64,000 nt of DNA from the NCBI GenBank assembly GCA_000179315.1, contig ADZZ01000176.1, positions 18,082 through 82,081 on the forward strand. The letters run 5' to 3'. Positions within the stretch are counted from its first letter, which is position 1; each line of letters begins with the position of its first letter. Position numbers and translations under genes: made by a program. Shown in pieces: positions 1-8,072 of the stretch. This DNA comes from a delta proteobacterium NaphS2 (GTDB taxonomy: Bacteria; Desulfobacterota; DSM-4660; Desulfatiglandales; Desulfatiglandaceae). The notes below the pieces were generated by a model, which saw only the letters and a program-made list of their open reading frames with translations, was not told the origin of the DNA and made no database searches.

Positions 1-1
1 G

Positions 2-280
2 CTGGAAGCGGCAAAATTGCGGCTCCGCCCCATTGTCATGACCTCGCTGGCCTTCGGATTCGGCGTGTTGCCGCTGGCCATTGCCACCGGCGCGGGGGCC
101 GGGGCGCAAACCGCCATCGGCACCGGCGTGCTGGGCGGTATGGTGACCTCCACCGTCCTGGTAACAGTGTTTGCGCCGCTCTTTTATGTGGTCATCTACA
201 AGGGATTGGGCAAATACCGGAAACGCGTCACCATGAAGCACGCGGATACATCCACGTCAGGGGGTTCATCGCATGAATAG
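2..280 (+). CDS. RND efflux transporter permease, C-terminal end (partial)
   Basis: The frame is open from the window edge, so only the last 92 residues are visible. They carry the typical end of an AcrB/MexB-class (HAE1) inner-membrane proton/drug antiporter: the conserved block [20 protein letters not shown], a glycine/alanine-rich stretch, then the final transmembrane helix with a V(F)[13 protein letters not shown] motif and a short basic cytoplasmic tail. The family is about 1030-1050 residues, so roughly 950 residues lie to the left. The stop overlaps the start of the outer-membrane channel gene by 8 bp, which indicates one operon. Substrate cannot be inferred from this piece. Confidence 0.93.
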   Translation: MEAAKLRLRPIVMTSLAFGFGVLPLAIATGAGAGAQTAIGTGVLGGMVTSTVLVTVFAPLFYVVIYKGLGKYRKRVTMKHADTSTSGGSSHE

Positions 281-1706
281 ACAACCGTGGTTTTTATTGG
301 TCGGAATCGTCCTCCTTCTGGGCGGTTGCACTCTGGCGCCGGAATACACCCGGCCCGAAGCGCCGATCCCGGCCCAATGGCCGCAGGGCGCAGCCTACAG
401 GAACACGCAATCCATGCCCGGACAACCGACGGTTCCGGAGATCAAATGGCAGGATTTTTTTGCCGACAAAGCGCTCAAAAAAATCATTGAAACGGCCCTG
501 GACAACAACCTCGACCTGCGGCTTGCGGCCCTGAACGTGGAAAGGGCACAAGCCCTCTATGGTGTTCAGCGGGCCGAACTGTTTCCCGCAATCAATGCTC
601 AAGGCAGTGAAAGCAAACAGCGGACACCGGCCGACCTCGAAAGCACGGGTGAATCCACGAACACGTCACGATATGACGTCAATCTGGGCGTTGCCTCCTG
701 GGAAATCGATTTCTTCGGCCGCATTCGCAGCCTGGAAGAGCAGGCCCTGCAGGAATACCTGGCCTCGGAACAGGGCCGCCGCAGCGCACAGATTGCGCTG
801 GTGGCGGAGGTTGCCAGGATATACCTGACCCTGGCCGCGGATCGAAGCAGGCTCGATCTGGCCCGATCCACCCTTTTGTCCCAGGAGGCCAATTATCGTT
901 TAATCAAAAGACGCTTTGAACTGGGCCTCGGTACGGAGCTGGATCTGCGTCAGGCACAAACCCGGGTGGATACGGCTCGAAGAGATATTCCCCGCTTCAC
1001 CCAATTTGTGGCACAGGATCAAAATGCACTCAATCTCCTGGCAGGCGCTCCGGTGCCGGAAGGTCTTTTGCCCATGGATTTGAAGAGCGTTGTCCCGCCC
1101 GAAGAGCTTTCTCCGGGTCTTTCTTCCGAGGTGCTCCTGAACCGGCCTGACATTATGGCGGCCGAGCACCGGCTCAAGGGGGCCTACGCCTTTATCGGCG
1201 CGGCCCGGGCCGCCTTTTTTCCCCGTATCTCCCTCACCGCCGCCTTCGGGACCGCCAGCGACGAGCTGTCCGGTCTGTTCAGCGCCGGTTCGGCCGCCTG
1301 GAACTTCACGCCGGTCATCGTCCTGCCGATTTTTGACGCCCGCATCTGGGCCGCCCTGCGGGTCAGCAAAGCGGACCGGGACATTATTTTGACTCAGTAT
1401 GAAAGGACCATCCAGACGGCTTTCAGGGAAGTGGCCGATTCCCTCGCGGTACAGGGTACCATAAACCAACAGGTGGCGGCCCAACAATCCCTGGTCAATG
1501 CGACCGAGGAAACCTATCGGCTCTCAAATATTCGCTATGAAAAAGGGCTTGACAACTACCTGAGCGTCCTTGTTGCACAGCAATCCCTCTATGCGCAGCA
1601 GCAGGCGCTGATCGAACTCCGTCTGGCCAGGCTCGCCAACCGGGTGAGCCTCTACGCGGTGTTGGGCGGAGGCGGCGGCCCGGCCGAGGCAAACCAGGGT
1701 GGGTAA
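273..1706 (+). CDS. RND efflux outer-membrane lipoprotein, NodT/OprM family
   Basis: 477-residue outer-membrane factor that would form the trimeric exit duct for the RND pump encoded just upstream. The N terminus is a lipoprotein signal with a GGC lipobox ([15 protein letters not shown], Cys about residue 19), followed by the family hallmark APEYTRP. The two repeated halves of the OEP fold are visible, including the conserved [12 protein letters not shown] block near residue 150 and the [36 protein letters not shown] block near residue 290-325. The gene overlaps the permease stop by 8 bp and is probably translationally coupled. A glycine-rich C-terminal tail is unremarkable. Confidence 0.95.
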   Translation: MNRQPWFLLVGIVLLLGGCTLAPEYTRPEAPIPAQWPQGAAYRNTQSMPGQPTVPEIKWQDFFADKALKKIIETALDNNLDLRLAALNVERAQALYGVQRAELFPAINAQGSESKQRTPADLESTGESTNTSRYDVNLGVASWEIDFFGRIRSLEEQALQEYLASEQGRRSAQIALVAEVARIYLTLAADRSRLDLARSTLLSQEANYRLIKRRFELGLGTELDLRQAQTRVDTARRDIPRFTQFVAQDQNALNLLAGAPVPEGLLPMDLKSVVPPEELSPGLSSEVLLNRPDIMAAEHRLKGAYAFIGAARAAFFPRISLTAAFGTASDELSGLFSAGSAAWNFTPVIVLPIFDARIWAALRVSKADRDIILTQYERTIQTAFREVADSLAVQGTINQQVAAQQSLVNATEETYRLSNIRYEKGLDNYLSVLVAQQSLYAQQQALIELRLARLANRVSLYAVLGGGGGPAEANQGG

Positions 1707-1767
1707 TGGCCAAAGGCCTGGCGGAAGAAAACGCATTCCGGATAAACATGAGGAAGGAGTCCCCAAG

Positions 1768-2571
1768 ATGCAAAAAGGACCGAACTTCGATCAAACACAC
1801 AGTTTCTTTTCAGCCAAGAGAATCGACGACATTGTCATCCTCAGATTTAATGAACATCTCCTTTCTTCAGCCGCTGATTCAAAGGGCAAGTGGCACCTTT
1901 TCGATTACCTTGATCTTGTTTCCAGAAGTGATGAGATCAAAGTGGTTCTCGTTTTGGGCCTTTCTCCCGAAACGGGATGCAAAGGGTATACTCGATTTCA
2001 TCATGAAGCAATGGAATCCGAGTGCGATCAGCGTGTTGTTGAGAGATTGTACAATTCGGTCAACCAGTTCATCTTGAATATTGTGGCACTGGATAAAATC
2101 ACCGTTCATGCGGACAAAGGAGAAGTAATTTCTCTCTTTTTGAATGTAAGCCTGGCGTGCAACTACAGAATAGTCGCCGATGACACGGTTTTCGTTAATC
2201 CATGCCTGAAGCTGGGGCTGGTGCCGAAAGGCGGTGGCGCCTTTTTCCTTCCCAAAATACTGGGAGAGGGCCGGGCATTGGAAATCCTGTTATCCGAGGA
2301 AGAGATCCCCGCCTGGAGAGCTCTGGAACTTGGTCTTGTGGACAAACTTGTGCCTGTGGATGGACTTGAAAATGCCGCATTGGAAACCGCACGGAGATTT
2401 GCCCGTAAGCCGGGCTCCGCTCTGGCAGGCGTCAAAAGGCTCCTGAGTTATTCCATGAAAGACCTGGAGGATTTCCTGCGACTCGAAAACGAGGTGCTCC
2501 TGAGGATTGAAAGGACGCAAGAATTCAAAAAAAGGCTGCGGGAAGAATACGCGAAAACCGGAGGATCCTAA
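1768..2571 (+). CDS. Enoyl-CoA hydratase/isomerase family protein
   Basis: 267-residue crotonase-fold protein. I chose the ATG at 1768 because a strong ribosome binding site (AGGAAGGAG, ending near 1759) precedes it; the frame is open further upstream but overlaps the efflux gene. The core after residue 120 (SLFLNVSLACNYRIVADDTVF, then LKLGLVPKGGGAFFLPKILG and ALEILLSEEEIPAWRALELGLVDKLVP) is classic enoyl-CoA hydratase. The first 110 residues are more divergent than usual and the loop bearing the second catalytic glutamate is altered (LGLVPKGGGAFF), so hydratase activity is uncertain and another acyl-CoA reaction is possible. Base composition is more AT-rich than the efflux gene before it. 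It lies convergent to the sigma-54 activator gene that follows. Confidence 0.8.
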   Translation: MQKGPNFDQTHSFFSAKRIDDIVILRFNEHLLSSAADSKGKWHLFDYLDLVSRSDEIKVVLVLGLSPETGCKGYTRFHHEAMESECDQRVVERLYNSVNQFILNIVALDKITVHADKGEVISLFLNVSLACNYRIVADDTVFVNPCLKLGLVPKGGGAFFLPKILGEGRALEILLSEEEIPAWRALELGLVDKLVPVDGLENAALETARRFARKPGSALAGVKRLLSYSMKDLEDFLRLENEVLLRIERTQEFKKRLREEYAKTGGS

Positions 2572-2644
2572 CCGGGCTGAAGAAACCGCCGATATAAAGG
2601 ATTACGCGTTTCGAGGATATTTCCCGCATAAACGTTCGTTACGT

Positions 2645-4219
2645 TTACCTTCTCCTCCGTTTATCATGTTTGACTTTTCCGTAATCGATACTCAGCCTTT
2701 TCATCCGCCCCCGCAGGGTGCTCGGATGCAGTCCGAGGATATGCGCGGCCCCGTCTTTGCCTTCCACTTTCCCCCCGGTGCGTGCCAGGGCCTTATGAAT
2801 GTGGTTTCTCATGGCCTGGTCCAAAGGCAAAATGTCACGGTTGTCTTCCCCATGAACCCCGAATCGGTCCGTGTCCGTGAAAGAAGGTAATGGCATGGGA
2901 TCCAGACGCAGGGGACCTTCACCGCCCGCAATCTGGTTTTGGATGAGCGCCCTTTCCACCAGATTCTCCAATTCCCTCACGTTTCCCGGCCAGTGATACG
3001 CCTGTAAGCGGTCCAGTAATCCACGATCCAATGCCGGCAGAGAATGGATTTTGAGTTCCCTTGATTTACGTTCCATGAAATGGGCGGCCAAGGCCGGTAT
3101 GTCTTCTTTCCGGTGACGAAGCGGTGGAATCGTGATGGGGAATACGTTGAGCCGGAACCACAGATCTTCACGAAACCTGCCCGATCGAACCATTTCTTCC
3201 ATGTTCCGGTGGGTGGCACTAACGATGCGTACGTCCACCGGGATAGATTCGGTCCCTCCCACCCTTTCGATTTCATGCTGCTGGAGCACCCGAAGCAGTC
3301 TCACCTGAGCTGCAAGAGGCAGATCTCCAATCTCGTCCAGGAAAATGGTCCCGGTATGGGCCCTTTCAAAACGGCCCCGCTTTCTGGATATGGCGCCGGT
3401 AAAGGCCCCCTTTTCATGCCCGAACAATTCGCTGTCGATCAGTCCTTCAGGGATGGCGCCGCAGTTCACTTTGATGAAGGGCTTGTTTTGACGCGGGGAG
3501 GAATAGTGGATGGCGTTGGCAAAAACTTCTTTGCCTACCCCGGTTTCGCCCACAAGCAGGACCGGATTGTTCAGGAGCGCCACCTGTCGTACCGCTTCGG
3601 TCACCTCTTTGAGACCGAAATCCGCGCCGATAATGGTGTCGCCGGTCATCTCCAGAATCTGTCGGTGAAGATAGCGATTGTCGTCGGACACCATATCCCG
3701 AAGCCGAAGGATCTCCTGGTGTTGAAGGATATTGGATATGGCTATGGCAAAGGGTTCATGGAGCAAGGAAATCAGTTCCCCATGGAATTCAGTGTAGCGG
3801 CCTTTGCCTTCCACGAACAGACACAGGATCCCCAGCCGTTTCCCGTCAAGTTCCAGATCCATGATAAGAAGCGATGAATCTGCCGGCAAAAACATGGACA
3901 GGACCCGCTTCACGGGAGGTTCCTCTTTATCCAGATCATTGATAATGGTCATCCCGGGCGCCTGGGTCCATTTTTCTTTCATCCAATGCCAAAATGCCCT
4001 GGGCATGGGAATGGTGTTATCCGGTTCCTGCAAATAAGGAGGCCAGATGGAAGCCAGTATCCTGCCGAGATTCAGTCCCGGATCGTATAAGGCGAAGAGC
4101 ATACCGGAGATCGGCATATACTCCTTCAAATAATTCATGCACCGCTTCTTTGCGGTTTCGATGTTCAAGCTGCTGAAAATGCTCAATGTTGCCTGGCGAA
4201 AAAACGTGTTTTCACTCAC
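2645..4219 (-). CDS. Sigma-54-dependent enhancer-binding transcriptional regulator, copy 1
   Basis: 524-residue activator of sigma-54 RNA polymerase. Order of domains: an N-terminal GAF-like sensory region (about residues 1-170), a linker, an AAA+ core with Walker A GETGVGKE, the sigma-54 contact loop GAFTGA, the Walker B region [13 protein letters not shown] and the arginine-finger region, then a Fis-type helix-turn-helix ([19 protein letters not shown]) at the C terminus. The sensed ligand is unknown. I placed the start at the GTG at 4219, which aligns exactly with the ATG of the second copy at 42709; an in-frame GTG at 4228 is the alternative. The gene is divergent from a sigma-54 promoter at 4383 and its probable binding site at 4274. 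The coding sequence is nearly identical to copy 2 at 41084-42709. Confidence 0.93.
   Translation of the reverse strand: MSENTFFRQATLSIFSSLNIETAKKRCMNYLKEYMPISGMLFALYDPGLNLGRILASIWPPYLQEPDNTIPMPRAFWHWMKEKWTQAPGMTIINDLDKEEPPVKRVLSMFLPADSSLLIMDLELDGKRLGILCLFVEGKGRYTEFHGELISLLHEPFAIAISNILQHQEILRLRDMVSDDNRYLHRQILEMTGDTIIGADFGLKEVTEAVRQVALLNNPVLLVGETGVGKEVFANAIHYSSPRQNKPFIKVNCGAIPEGLIDSELFGHEKGAFTGAISRKRGRFERAHTGTIFLDEIGDLPLAAQVRLLRVLQQHEIERVGGTESIPVDVRIVSATHRNMEEMVRSGRFREDLWFRLNVFPITIPPLRHRKEDIPALAAHFMERKSRELKIHSLPALDRGLLDRLQAYHWPGNVRELENLVERALIQNQIAGGEGPLRLDPMPLPSFTDTDRFGVHGEDNRDILPLDQAMRNHIHKALARTGGKVEGKDGAAHILGLHPSTLRGRMKRLSIDYGKVKHDKRRRR
2667..4210. repeat. Long direct repeat, copy A (partner at 41157-42700)
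   Basis: About 1.54 kb of this regulator gene recurs at a constant offset of 38490 bp in the same orientation. Line-by-line comparison shows no difference from 2784 to 3508, and scattered substitutions on both sides. Similarity stops near 4210, where the two N termini diverge, and near 2667, where the C-terminal tails diverge. No insertion-sequence ends or target duplications are visible, so this looks like gene duplication followed by partial homogenisation rather than a mobile element. Confidence 0.93.
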
Positions 4220-4273
4220 GGCCAACACCCATCGCTTTCTTGGCAATAACTCTCCACAGCACACCTCTTTCCT

Positions 4274-4303
4274 ATTTGGTAGCTTAACATCTTTCTGCCA
4301 AAT
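4274..4303 (+). promoter_or_regulatory. Probable upstream activator site for the sigma-54 regulator
   Basis: A 30-bp inverted repeat with arms ATTTGGTAG and CTGCCAAAT separated by 12 bp, followed by AAAAAAGG. The same 30-bp layout (ATTTGGTAG ... CACCAAAT, then AAAAAAGGG) occurs at 49485-49514 at nearly the same distance from another sigma-54 promoter. Its position about 80 bp before the -24 element, and beside a gene for an enhancer-binding protein, fits an upstream activating sequence. Confidence 0.72.
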
Positions 4304-4352
4304 AAAAAAGGTTAAACTGCTCAATACAACAGCCATCAATCCATCTATTAGA

Positions 4353-4366
4353 TAACCATTTGATAT
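4353..4366 (-). promoter_or_regulatory. IHF consensus site between activator site and sigma-54 promoter
   Basis: Read on the minus strand, TATCAAATGGTTA matches the IHF consensus WATCAANNNNTTR at every defined position. It ends 18 bp before the -24 GG. DNA bending by IHF between enhancer and promoter is the standard arrangement at sigma-54 promoters. The same sequence occurs at 49565-49578 in the same relative place and at 16278-16291. Confidence 0.62.
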
Positions 4367-4382
4367 CTATTATAGTTATATT

Positions 4383-4397
4383 CGGAACGAATATTGC
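4383..4397 (+). promoter_or_regulatory. Sigma-54 (-24/-12) promoter of the sphingolipid-locus operon
   Basis: The sequence CGGAACGAATATTGC fits the -24/-12 consensus TGGCACG-N4-TTGC, with the invariant GG (4384-4385) and GC (4396-4397) exactly 12 bp apart. Transcription would start near 4409, leaving a leader of about 100 nt before the gene at 4510. I saw nothing else gene-like in the 4220-4509 interval. Confidence 0.75.
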
Positions 4398-4509
4398 TGA
4401 AAGTTTTGGCGGAAAAGCATGGGGGAGCGTTTCGGTTAAAGCAGGCTCCCAAAAAGGCGTTACGTTCATATGCTCGATTTCCAAGGATCTATAAACGGGT
4501 GATAGATCG

Positions 4510-5877
4510 ATGGCAAAGAAGCGACTTACGATGTTTGACCGGATTCACCAAAAACGGCCATTCCGGTTTCCAACCGCGGGGGACGTCGAGCGGCCCGAAC
4601 TTGACAGGGCTCTGATATATGTGAACCTCCGCCGACAGCGCATCCTGGTCTGGGTGTTTATCTCATTTCATTTGGCCATCATTTGGCAATATTTTGCGAG
4701 AACGGGAAATATTGGTTCGCCCTATATCGCAGCCGGGGACCTGGGTGCGCTCCTGTGCGGCATCGTGTTTCTAATCGCAGCGGGCAGGCCGGCCTCTCCG
4801 GCGGAGATTCATCGGGGCCACCGGTTCTGCGAAGGGGCGCTATTCGTTTTGATTTTCCTTGGCGCGGGGTCCCAAATCGACCTTCTGGCGCCCGAACACC
4901 CCTCTATTGCCCCTTATGTTCTGAACATCTTCCTCTCGGCCGCCTTTTTTTATCTGTCCGGCCCGAAGATGGTCGTATTGTTCAGCCTGGCCTGGTTTGT
5001 CTGGATGGCTGTGGTCTGGCACGTTTCAACCGACCTGCGCTTTCCTGCTGAAATGGTCGTCGCCGGTGCGCTCGCCACCGCCTTGTCCATGATGATCGCC
5101 CGCATCAACTACGTCTCCTTTGCCAAGGATTTCCTGAATTGGCGTATCATTGAACGACATAAGCAACAGCTGAAGGAGCTTGAAGTTTTGAACGAAATTT
5201 CCGCACGACTGGCGCACGAAATCCGCAACCCCCTGATGTCGGCAGGCGGCTTTGCGCGAAGGCTCGCCTCGTCCATACGTCCGGAGGATCCGAACCGGGC
5301 AAAGGCGGAAATTATCGTAAAGGAAGTGGCAAGGCTGGAGGCGATTCTCCGCATGATCCTGGACTACCTGAAGCCTTTGGCGTATAATAAGTCACAAACT
5401 GATCCAAATCGGTTTGTTGAAAGGGCGTTGAACCGCCTGGACGCGGAAATCGAGAAGCGAAAAACGCGGATAGATCTCCAATTGGATCCGGGACTTCCCG
5501 ATATTTCCGCTGACCCTGAAATAATGGCCCAGGTCGTAGGAGCTCTGATCGAGGATGCCCTGGACCGGATGCCGGAAGCAGCCACTCTCGCTGTTGCGAC
5601 GTTACGGGAAGACAATATGTTCAAGCTGGTGATGCGGTATCCCGTCCTGAAAATGTCACCCGCTGATGTGGAGGATTTCTTCTATCCTTTCACCCCCTCC
5701 CGGCTGGCGCACGATACCGGCCATGATACAGTGGATCTCACCAAGTCTAGAATTTTGGTGGAAAAACATGGCGGGGAAATCAATGTCAGGCTCCCGGACT
5801 CAGGTGAAATTCTCATAGAGATGTCATTGCCGTTGACCTCCATTTCATCAGTTGCGCTTCAAAAAGGGGGTATGTGA
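4510..5877 (+). CDS. Membrane-anchored sensor histidine kinase homologue with degenerate ATPase domain
   Basis: 455 residues. Roughly residues 45-210 contain five to six hydrophobic segments forming a membrane sensor domain. They are followed by a coiled linker and a good HisKA box (LAHEIRNPLMSAGGFARRL, phospho-acceptor His236). The ATP-binding part is unusual. The N-box, normally NLLxNAxxA, reads ALIEDALDRM and lacks the Mg-binding asparagine. The G2 region reads TGHDTVDLTKSRILVEKHGGEI without the GTGLGL motif. This suggests a kinase with weak or no ATP binding, or one acting as a scaffold or phosphatase. It is the first gene after the sigma-54 promoter at 4383. No response regulator is nearby; the neighbouring sigma-54 activator has a GAF domain, not a receiver. 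The start lacks a strong ribosome binding site, and ATG 4531 is an alternative. Confidence 0.82.
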   Translation: MAKKRLTMFDRIHQKRPFRFPTAGDVERPELDRALIYVNLRRQRILVWVFISFHLAIIWQYFARTGNIGSPYIAAGDLGALLCGIVFLIAAGRPASPAEIHRGHRFCEGALFVLIFLGAGSQIDLLAPEHPSIAPYVLNIFLSAAFFYLSGPKMVVLFSLAWFVWMAVVWHVSTDLRFPAEMVVAGALATALSMMIARINYVSFAKDFLNWRIIERHKQQLKELEVLNEISARLAHEIRNPLMSAGGFARRLASSIRPEDPNRAKAEIIVKEVARLEAILRMILDYLKPLAYNKSQTDPNRFVERALNRLDAEIEKRKTRIDLQLDPGLPDISADPEIMAQVVGALIEDALDRMPEAATLAVATLREDNMFKLVMRYPVLKMSPADVEDFFYPFTPSRLAHDTGHDTVDLTKSRILVEKHGGEINVRLPDSGEILIEMSLPLTSISSVALQKGGM

Positions 5878-5923
5878 TTCGGATGGGACCTGATTTTGGG
5901 AAGGTCAAGGAGGCGACTTGACT

Positions 5924-6046
5924 ATGAAGCTTTTTTTCAAAACGAGGATAAGAGAGCAAAAATTTTCTGATGTCTGTTCAAATAAATTGGCGTGTTGTTA
6001 TTTGTATATGCGTTTGTTTTACGAGTACACCGGTTTCGGGAAGTGA
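5924..6046 (+). CDS. Possible 40-residue leader ORF with strong ribosome binding site
   Basis: An ATG at 5924 is preceded by a near-perfect Shine-Dalgarno sequence, AAGGAGG at 5907-5913, and opens a 40-codon frame beginning MKLFFKTRIREQ and ending at 6046. It overlaps the first 77 bp of the beta-barrel gene in another frame, and that gene's own ATG at 5970 has no good ribosome binding site. It may be a leader whose translation delivers ribosomes to the barrel gene, or the Shine-Dalgarno may be chance. No homology is recognisable. Confidence 0.25.
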   Translation: MKLFFKTRIREQKFSDVCSNKLACCYLYMRLFYEYTGFGK

Positions 6047-6974
6047 GCTGTATCTATTTGGAGGCCTTACAAGTTCATCGGATGGAAGCACACCCGGTTG
6101 GCAGTTGTCCTATTGGGAAGATCTTGGCGACCAATTCGCCTATAGCGTTTCATGGATCAACGAAGGTCATCTGACGGGACACCATCGCGATGGCCCCGCA
6201 TGCCAGTTATGGGGGCGTACGAACCTGTTAAAGGGGAAACTGTCGCTTGCCGGGGGGGTCGGTCCGTACCTCTTCTTTGACACGCTGCAAACCGGAGGAT
6301 CCATGTACAAGGATATTGAGCATGGCTTGGCCGGCGTCGGAAGCCTTTCCGCTACCTGGCATACGGAAAGCGGATGGCTGGTTCAATTGCTTGGCAATTA
6401 CATAGTTGCCGAGAGCAATATCAATACGGGCTCGATCCTGTTGGGAATCGGATATGACCTCGACAAATTGGGCAGGCCGAAATCTCGTTCCGTGAAACCG
6501 CGATCCGCAACGGACGGTGATAACGGCGTCAAGGATATGGATAACGAAATCACGGTGTTTCTGGGCGGCACCTCCATCAATGCCTCGAAGAAGTCACAGA
6601 CTTCCATCGCAACGGGCATCGAATATCGGCGCAACATTATTCCATATCTCGACTGGACCATCGGTTGGCTCTACGAAGGAAATATGAGCCTGATCCGACG
6701 GGGCGGTTTAACCACGCAATTCTGGCCGACAAAATCATTTCTGGACAATCGCATCAGCCTCGGCATGGGGCTGGGAATGTATGTTGCCCTTGACACCCGA
6801 TATTCAGCCGGGGCCGGCGAAGACGAAGATGAAACGCTTCTCGGTCTGATAACGCCTACCATCAGCTATCGATTTGCAGGGCCCTGGTTGGTTCGGCTTT
6901 CATGGAACCGCACGGTTTCCCGTTACGATCGGGACGCCGATGTTATCCTCGTCGGGATCGGGTATGGATTTTAA
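5970..6974 (+). CDS. Outer-membrane beta-barrel protein with internally duplicated halves
   Basis: 334 residues with an N-terminal signal peptide (hydrophobic VVICICVCFTSTPVSG, cleavage near residue 24). The rest is alternating hydrophobic/aromatic strands, and the protein ends in Phe (VGIGYGF), the C-terminal signature of barrel proteins inserted by Bam. The two halves look like repeats of one unit: ELYLFGG...SVSWINEGHL...QLWGRTNLLKGKLSLAGGVGPYLFFDT parallels ITVFLGG...TIGWLYEGNM...TQFWPTKSFLDNRISLGMGLGMYVALDT. The halves are separated by a charged linker near residue 170-190. I see no PagL-type catalytic His/Ser, so a lipid-modifying function is not supported. It sits between the kinase homologue and an LptG-like permease, so a role in delivering or receiving lipid at the outer membrane is possible but inferred only from context. 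Confidence 0.72.
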   Translation: MSVQINWRVVICICVCFTSTPVSGSELYLFGGLTSSSDGSTPGWQLSYWEDLGDQFAYSVSWINEGHLTGHHRDGPACQLWGRTNLLKGKLSLAGGVGPYLFFDTLQTGGSMYKDIEHGLAGVGSLSATWHTESGWLVQLLGNYIVAESNINTGSILLGIGYDLDKLGRPKSRSVKPRSATDGDNGVKDMDNEITVFLGGTSINASKKSQTSIATGIEYRRNIIPYLDWTIGWLYEGNMSLIRRGGLTTQFWPTKSFLDNRISLGMGLGMYVALDTRYSAGAGEDEDETLLGLITPTISYRFAGPWLVRLSWNRTVSRYDRDADVILVGIGYGF

Positions 6975-6997
6975 GGTTGCACGGAGAGACAAAATGA

Positions 6998-8065
6998 ATG
7001 AAACTGCTTGACATTTATATTGGAAGCAGATTTTTGAAGTGTTTCCTCCTGGTCATTTTAATTCTTGCCGTTCTATTCAGCCTCATTGAGTTTCTGTCGC
7101 AACTGGATGACGTGGGAAAGGGCATGTACAGAGTGGAAAATGCCTTGCTCTTGGTTATGTTAACCTTGCCCAAATGTCTGCTTGACCTGCTGCCCATAAG
7201 CGCCCTTCTTGGCGGCGTCATCTCCTTGGGACTGCTTGCCGATCACGGGGAACTTCTCGCCATGCAGAATGCCGGAATTTCGGCGCCACGGGTCTGCGCG
7301 CCGGTTTTTGCAACCCTGATGCTGGTGATTATGACATCCGGCATAATGGCCGAAACGATCATACCGGATATGGAACAGATGGCTCGCAAATCCCGTACCC
7401 GGGCACTTTATGGCGCAGGCGTTAACGTAACCCGGCACGGATTCTGGGCACGCCGGCAAAATGCCTACATCCATGTTCATAAGATACTCGACGAAGGGGT
7501 TGCGGCTGGAGTGGATATTTTCGAATTCGATCCACGGGGCCGTTTAAAGACTTTCACCCATGCCCTGAGCGCCAGGATACTGGGTCATCAGCAGTGGTCA
7601 CTGACGGGAATCAGGCAAACAGTTTTTAAAGACCGGGGCGTTGCCATTAAGGGTGCGGCCTCATGGACCCTGGAACCTTTTTTAAGCCCGGATCAGGTCG
7701 CCCTGCTGGAACTTTCCCCTTACTGCCTGTCCACCCCTGATTTGATCGGCTACATAAAGGCCTTAGAGGACGGCGGCCAGAATGCGGACCCCTATCGGCT
7801 GGCCCTATGGCGAAAGCTCGGAGTACCGTTGACCACCGGGGTGATGGTCCTTTTTTCAGTCACTTTTGTACTCGGAGCAAACCGAAAGGTCAGAGCGGGC
7901 AGTCGTATAACCATGGCTTCTTTGATCGGATTGCTGCTGTACTTCGCCGATCAACTGATCATGCATACGGGATTGTTGCTCAATCTGAACCCGCCCATTA
8001 CGGCCATGCTTCCGGTAGTTTTCATATCCGGTCTTGCCGTTTGGCGTTTACGCCTGCTTTTTTAG
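6998..8065 (+). CDS. LptF/LptG-family permease (YjgP/YjgQ), dedicated paralogue
   Basis: 355 residues with the typical Lpt permease plan: two N-terminal transmembrane helices (FLKCFLLVILILAVLFSLIEFLSQL; LLLVMLTLPKCLLDLLPISALLGGVISLG), the coupling-loop motif ADHGELLAMQNAGIS, a third helix, a periplasmic jellyroll segment (about residues 130-265) and three C-terminal helices. In lipopolysaccharide export such proteins pair with LptF and the LptB ATPase. This one lies inside a sphingolipid synthesis locus together with another Lpt-type permease at 24402 and no lptB or lptA, which suggests a dedicated sphingolipid exporter subunit rather than the housekeeping LptG. It follows the barrel gene by 23 bp and ends 7 bp from a convergent gene. 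Confidence 0.87.
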   Translation: MKLLDIYIGSRFLKCFLLVILILAVLFSLIEFLSQLDDVGKGMYRVENALLLVMLTLPKCLLDLLPISALLGGVISLGLLADHGELLAMQNAGISAPRVCAPVFATLMLVIMTSGIMAETIIPDMEQMARKSRTRALYGAGVNVTRHGFWARRQNAYIHVHKILDEGVAAGVDIFEFDPRGRLKTFTHALSARILGHQQWSLTGIRQTVFKDRGVAIKGAASWTLEPFLSPDQVALLELSPYCLSTPDLIGYIKALEDGGQNADPYRLALWRKLGVPLTTGVMVLFSVTFVLGANRKVRAGSRITMASLIGLLLYFADQLIMHTGLLLNLNPPITAMLPVVFISGLAVWRLRLLF

Positions 8066-8072
8066 GCCCATG

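Noticed and set aside
2667..4210. Repeat considered as an insertion sequence
   Set aside because: The repeated DNA is the coding region of a regulator, has no transposase, terminal inverted repeats or target-site duplication.
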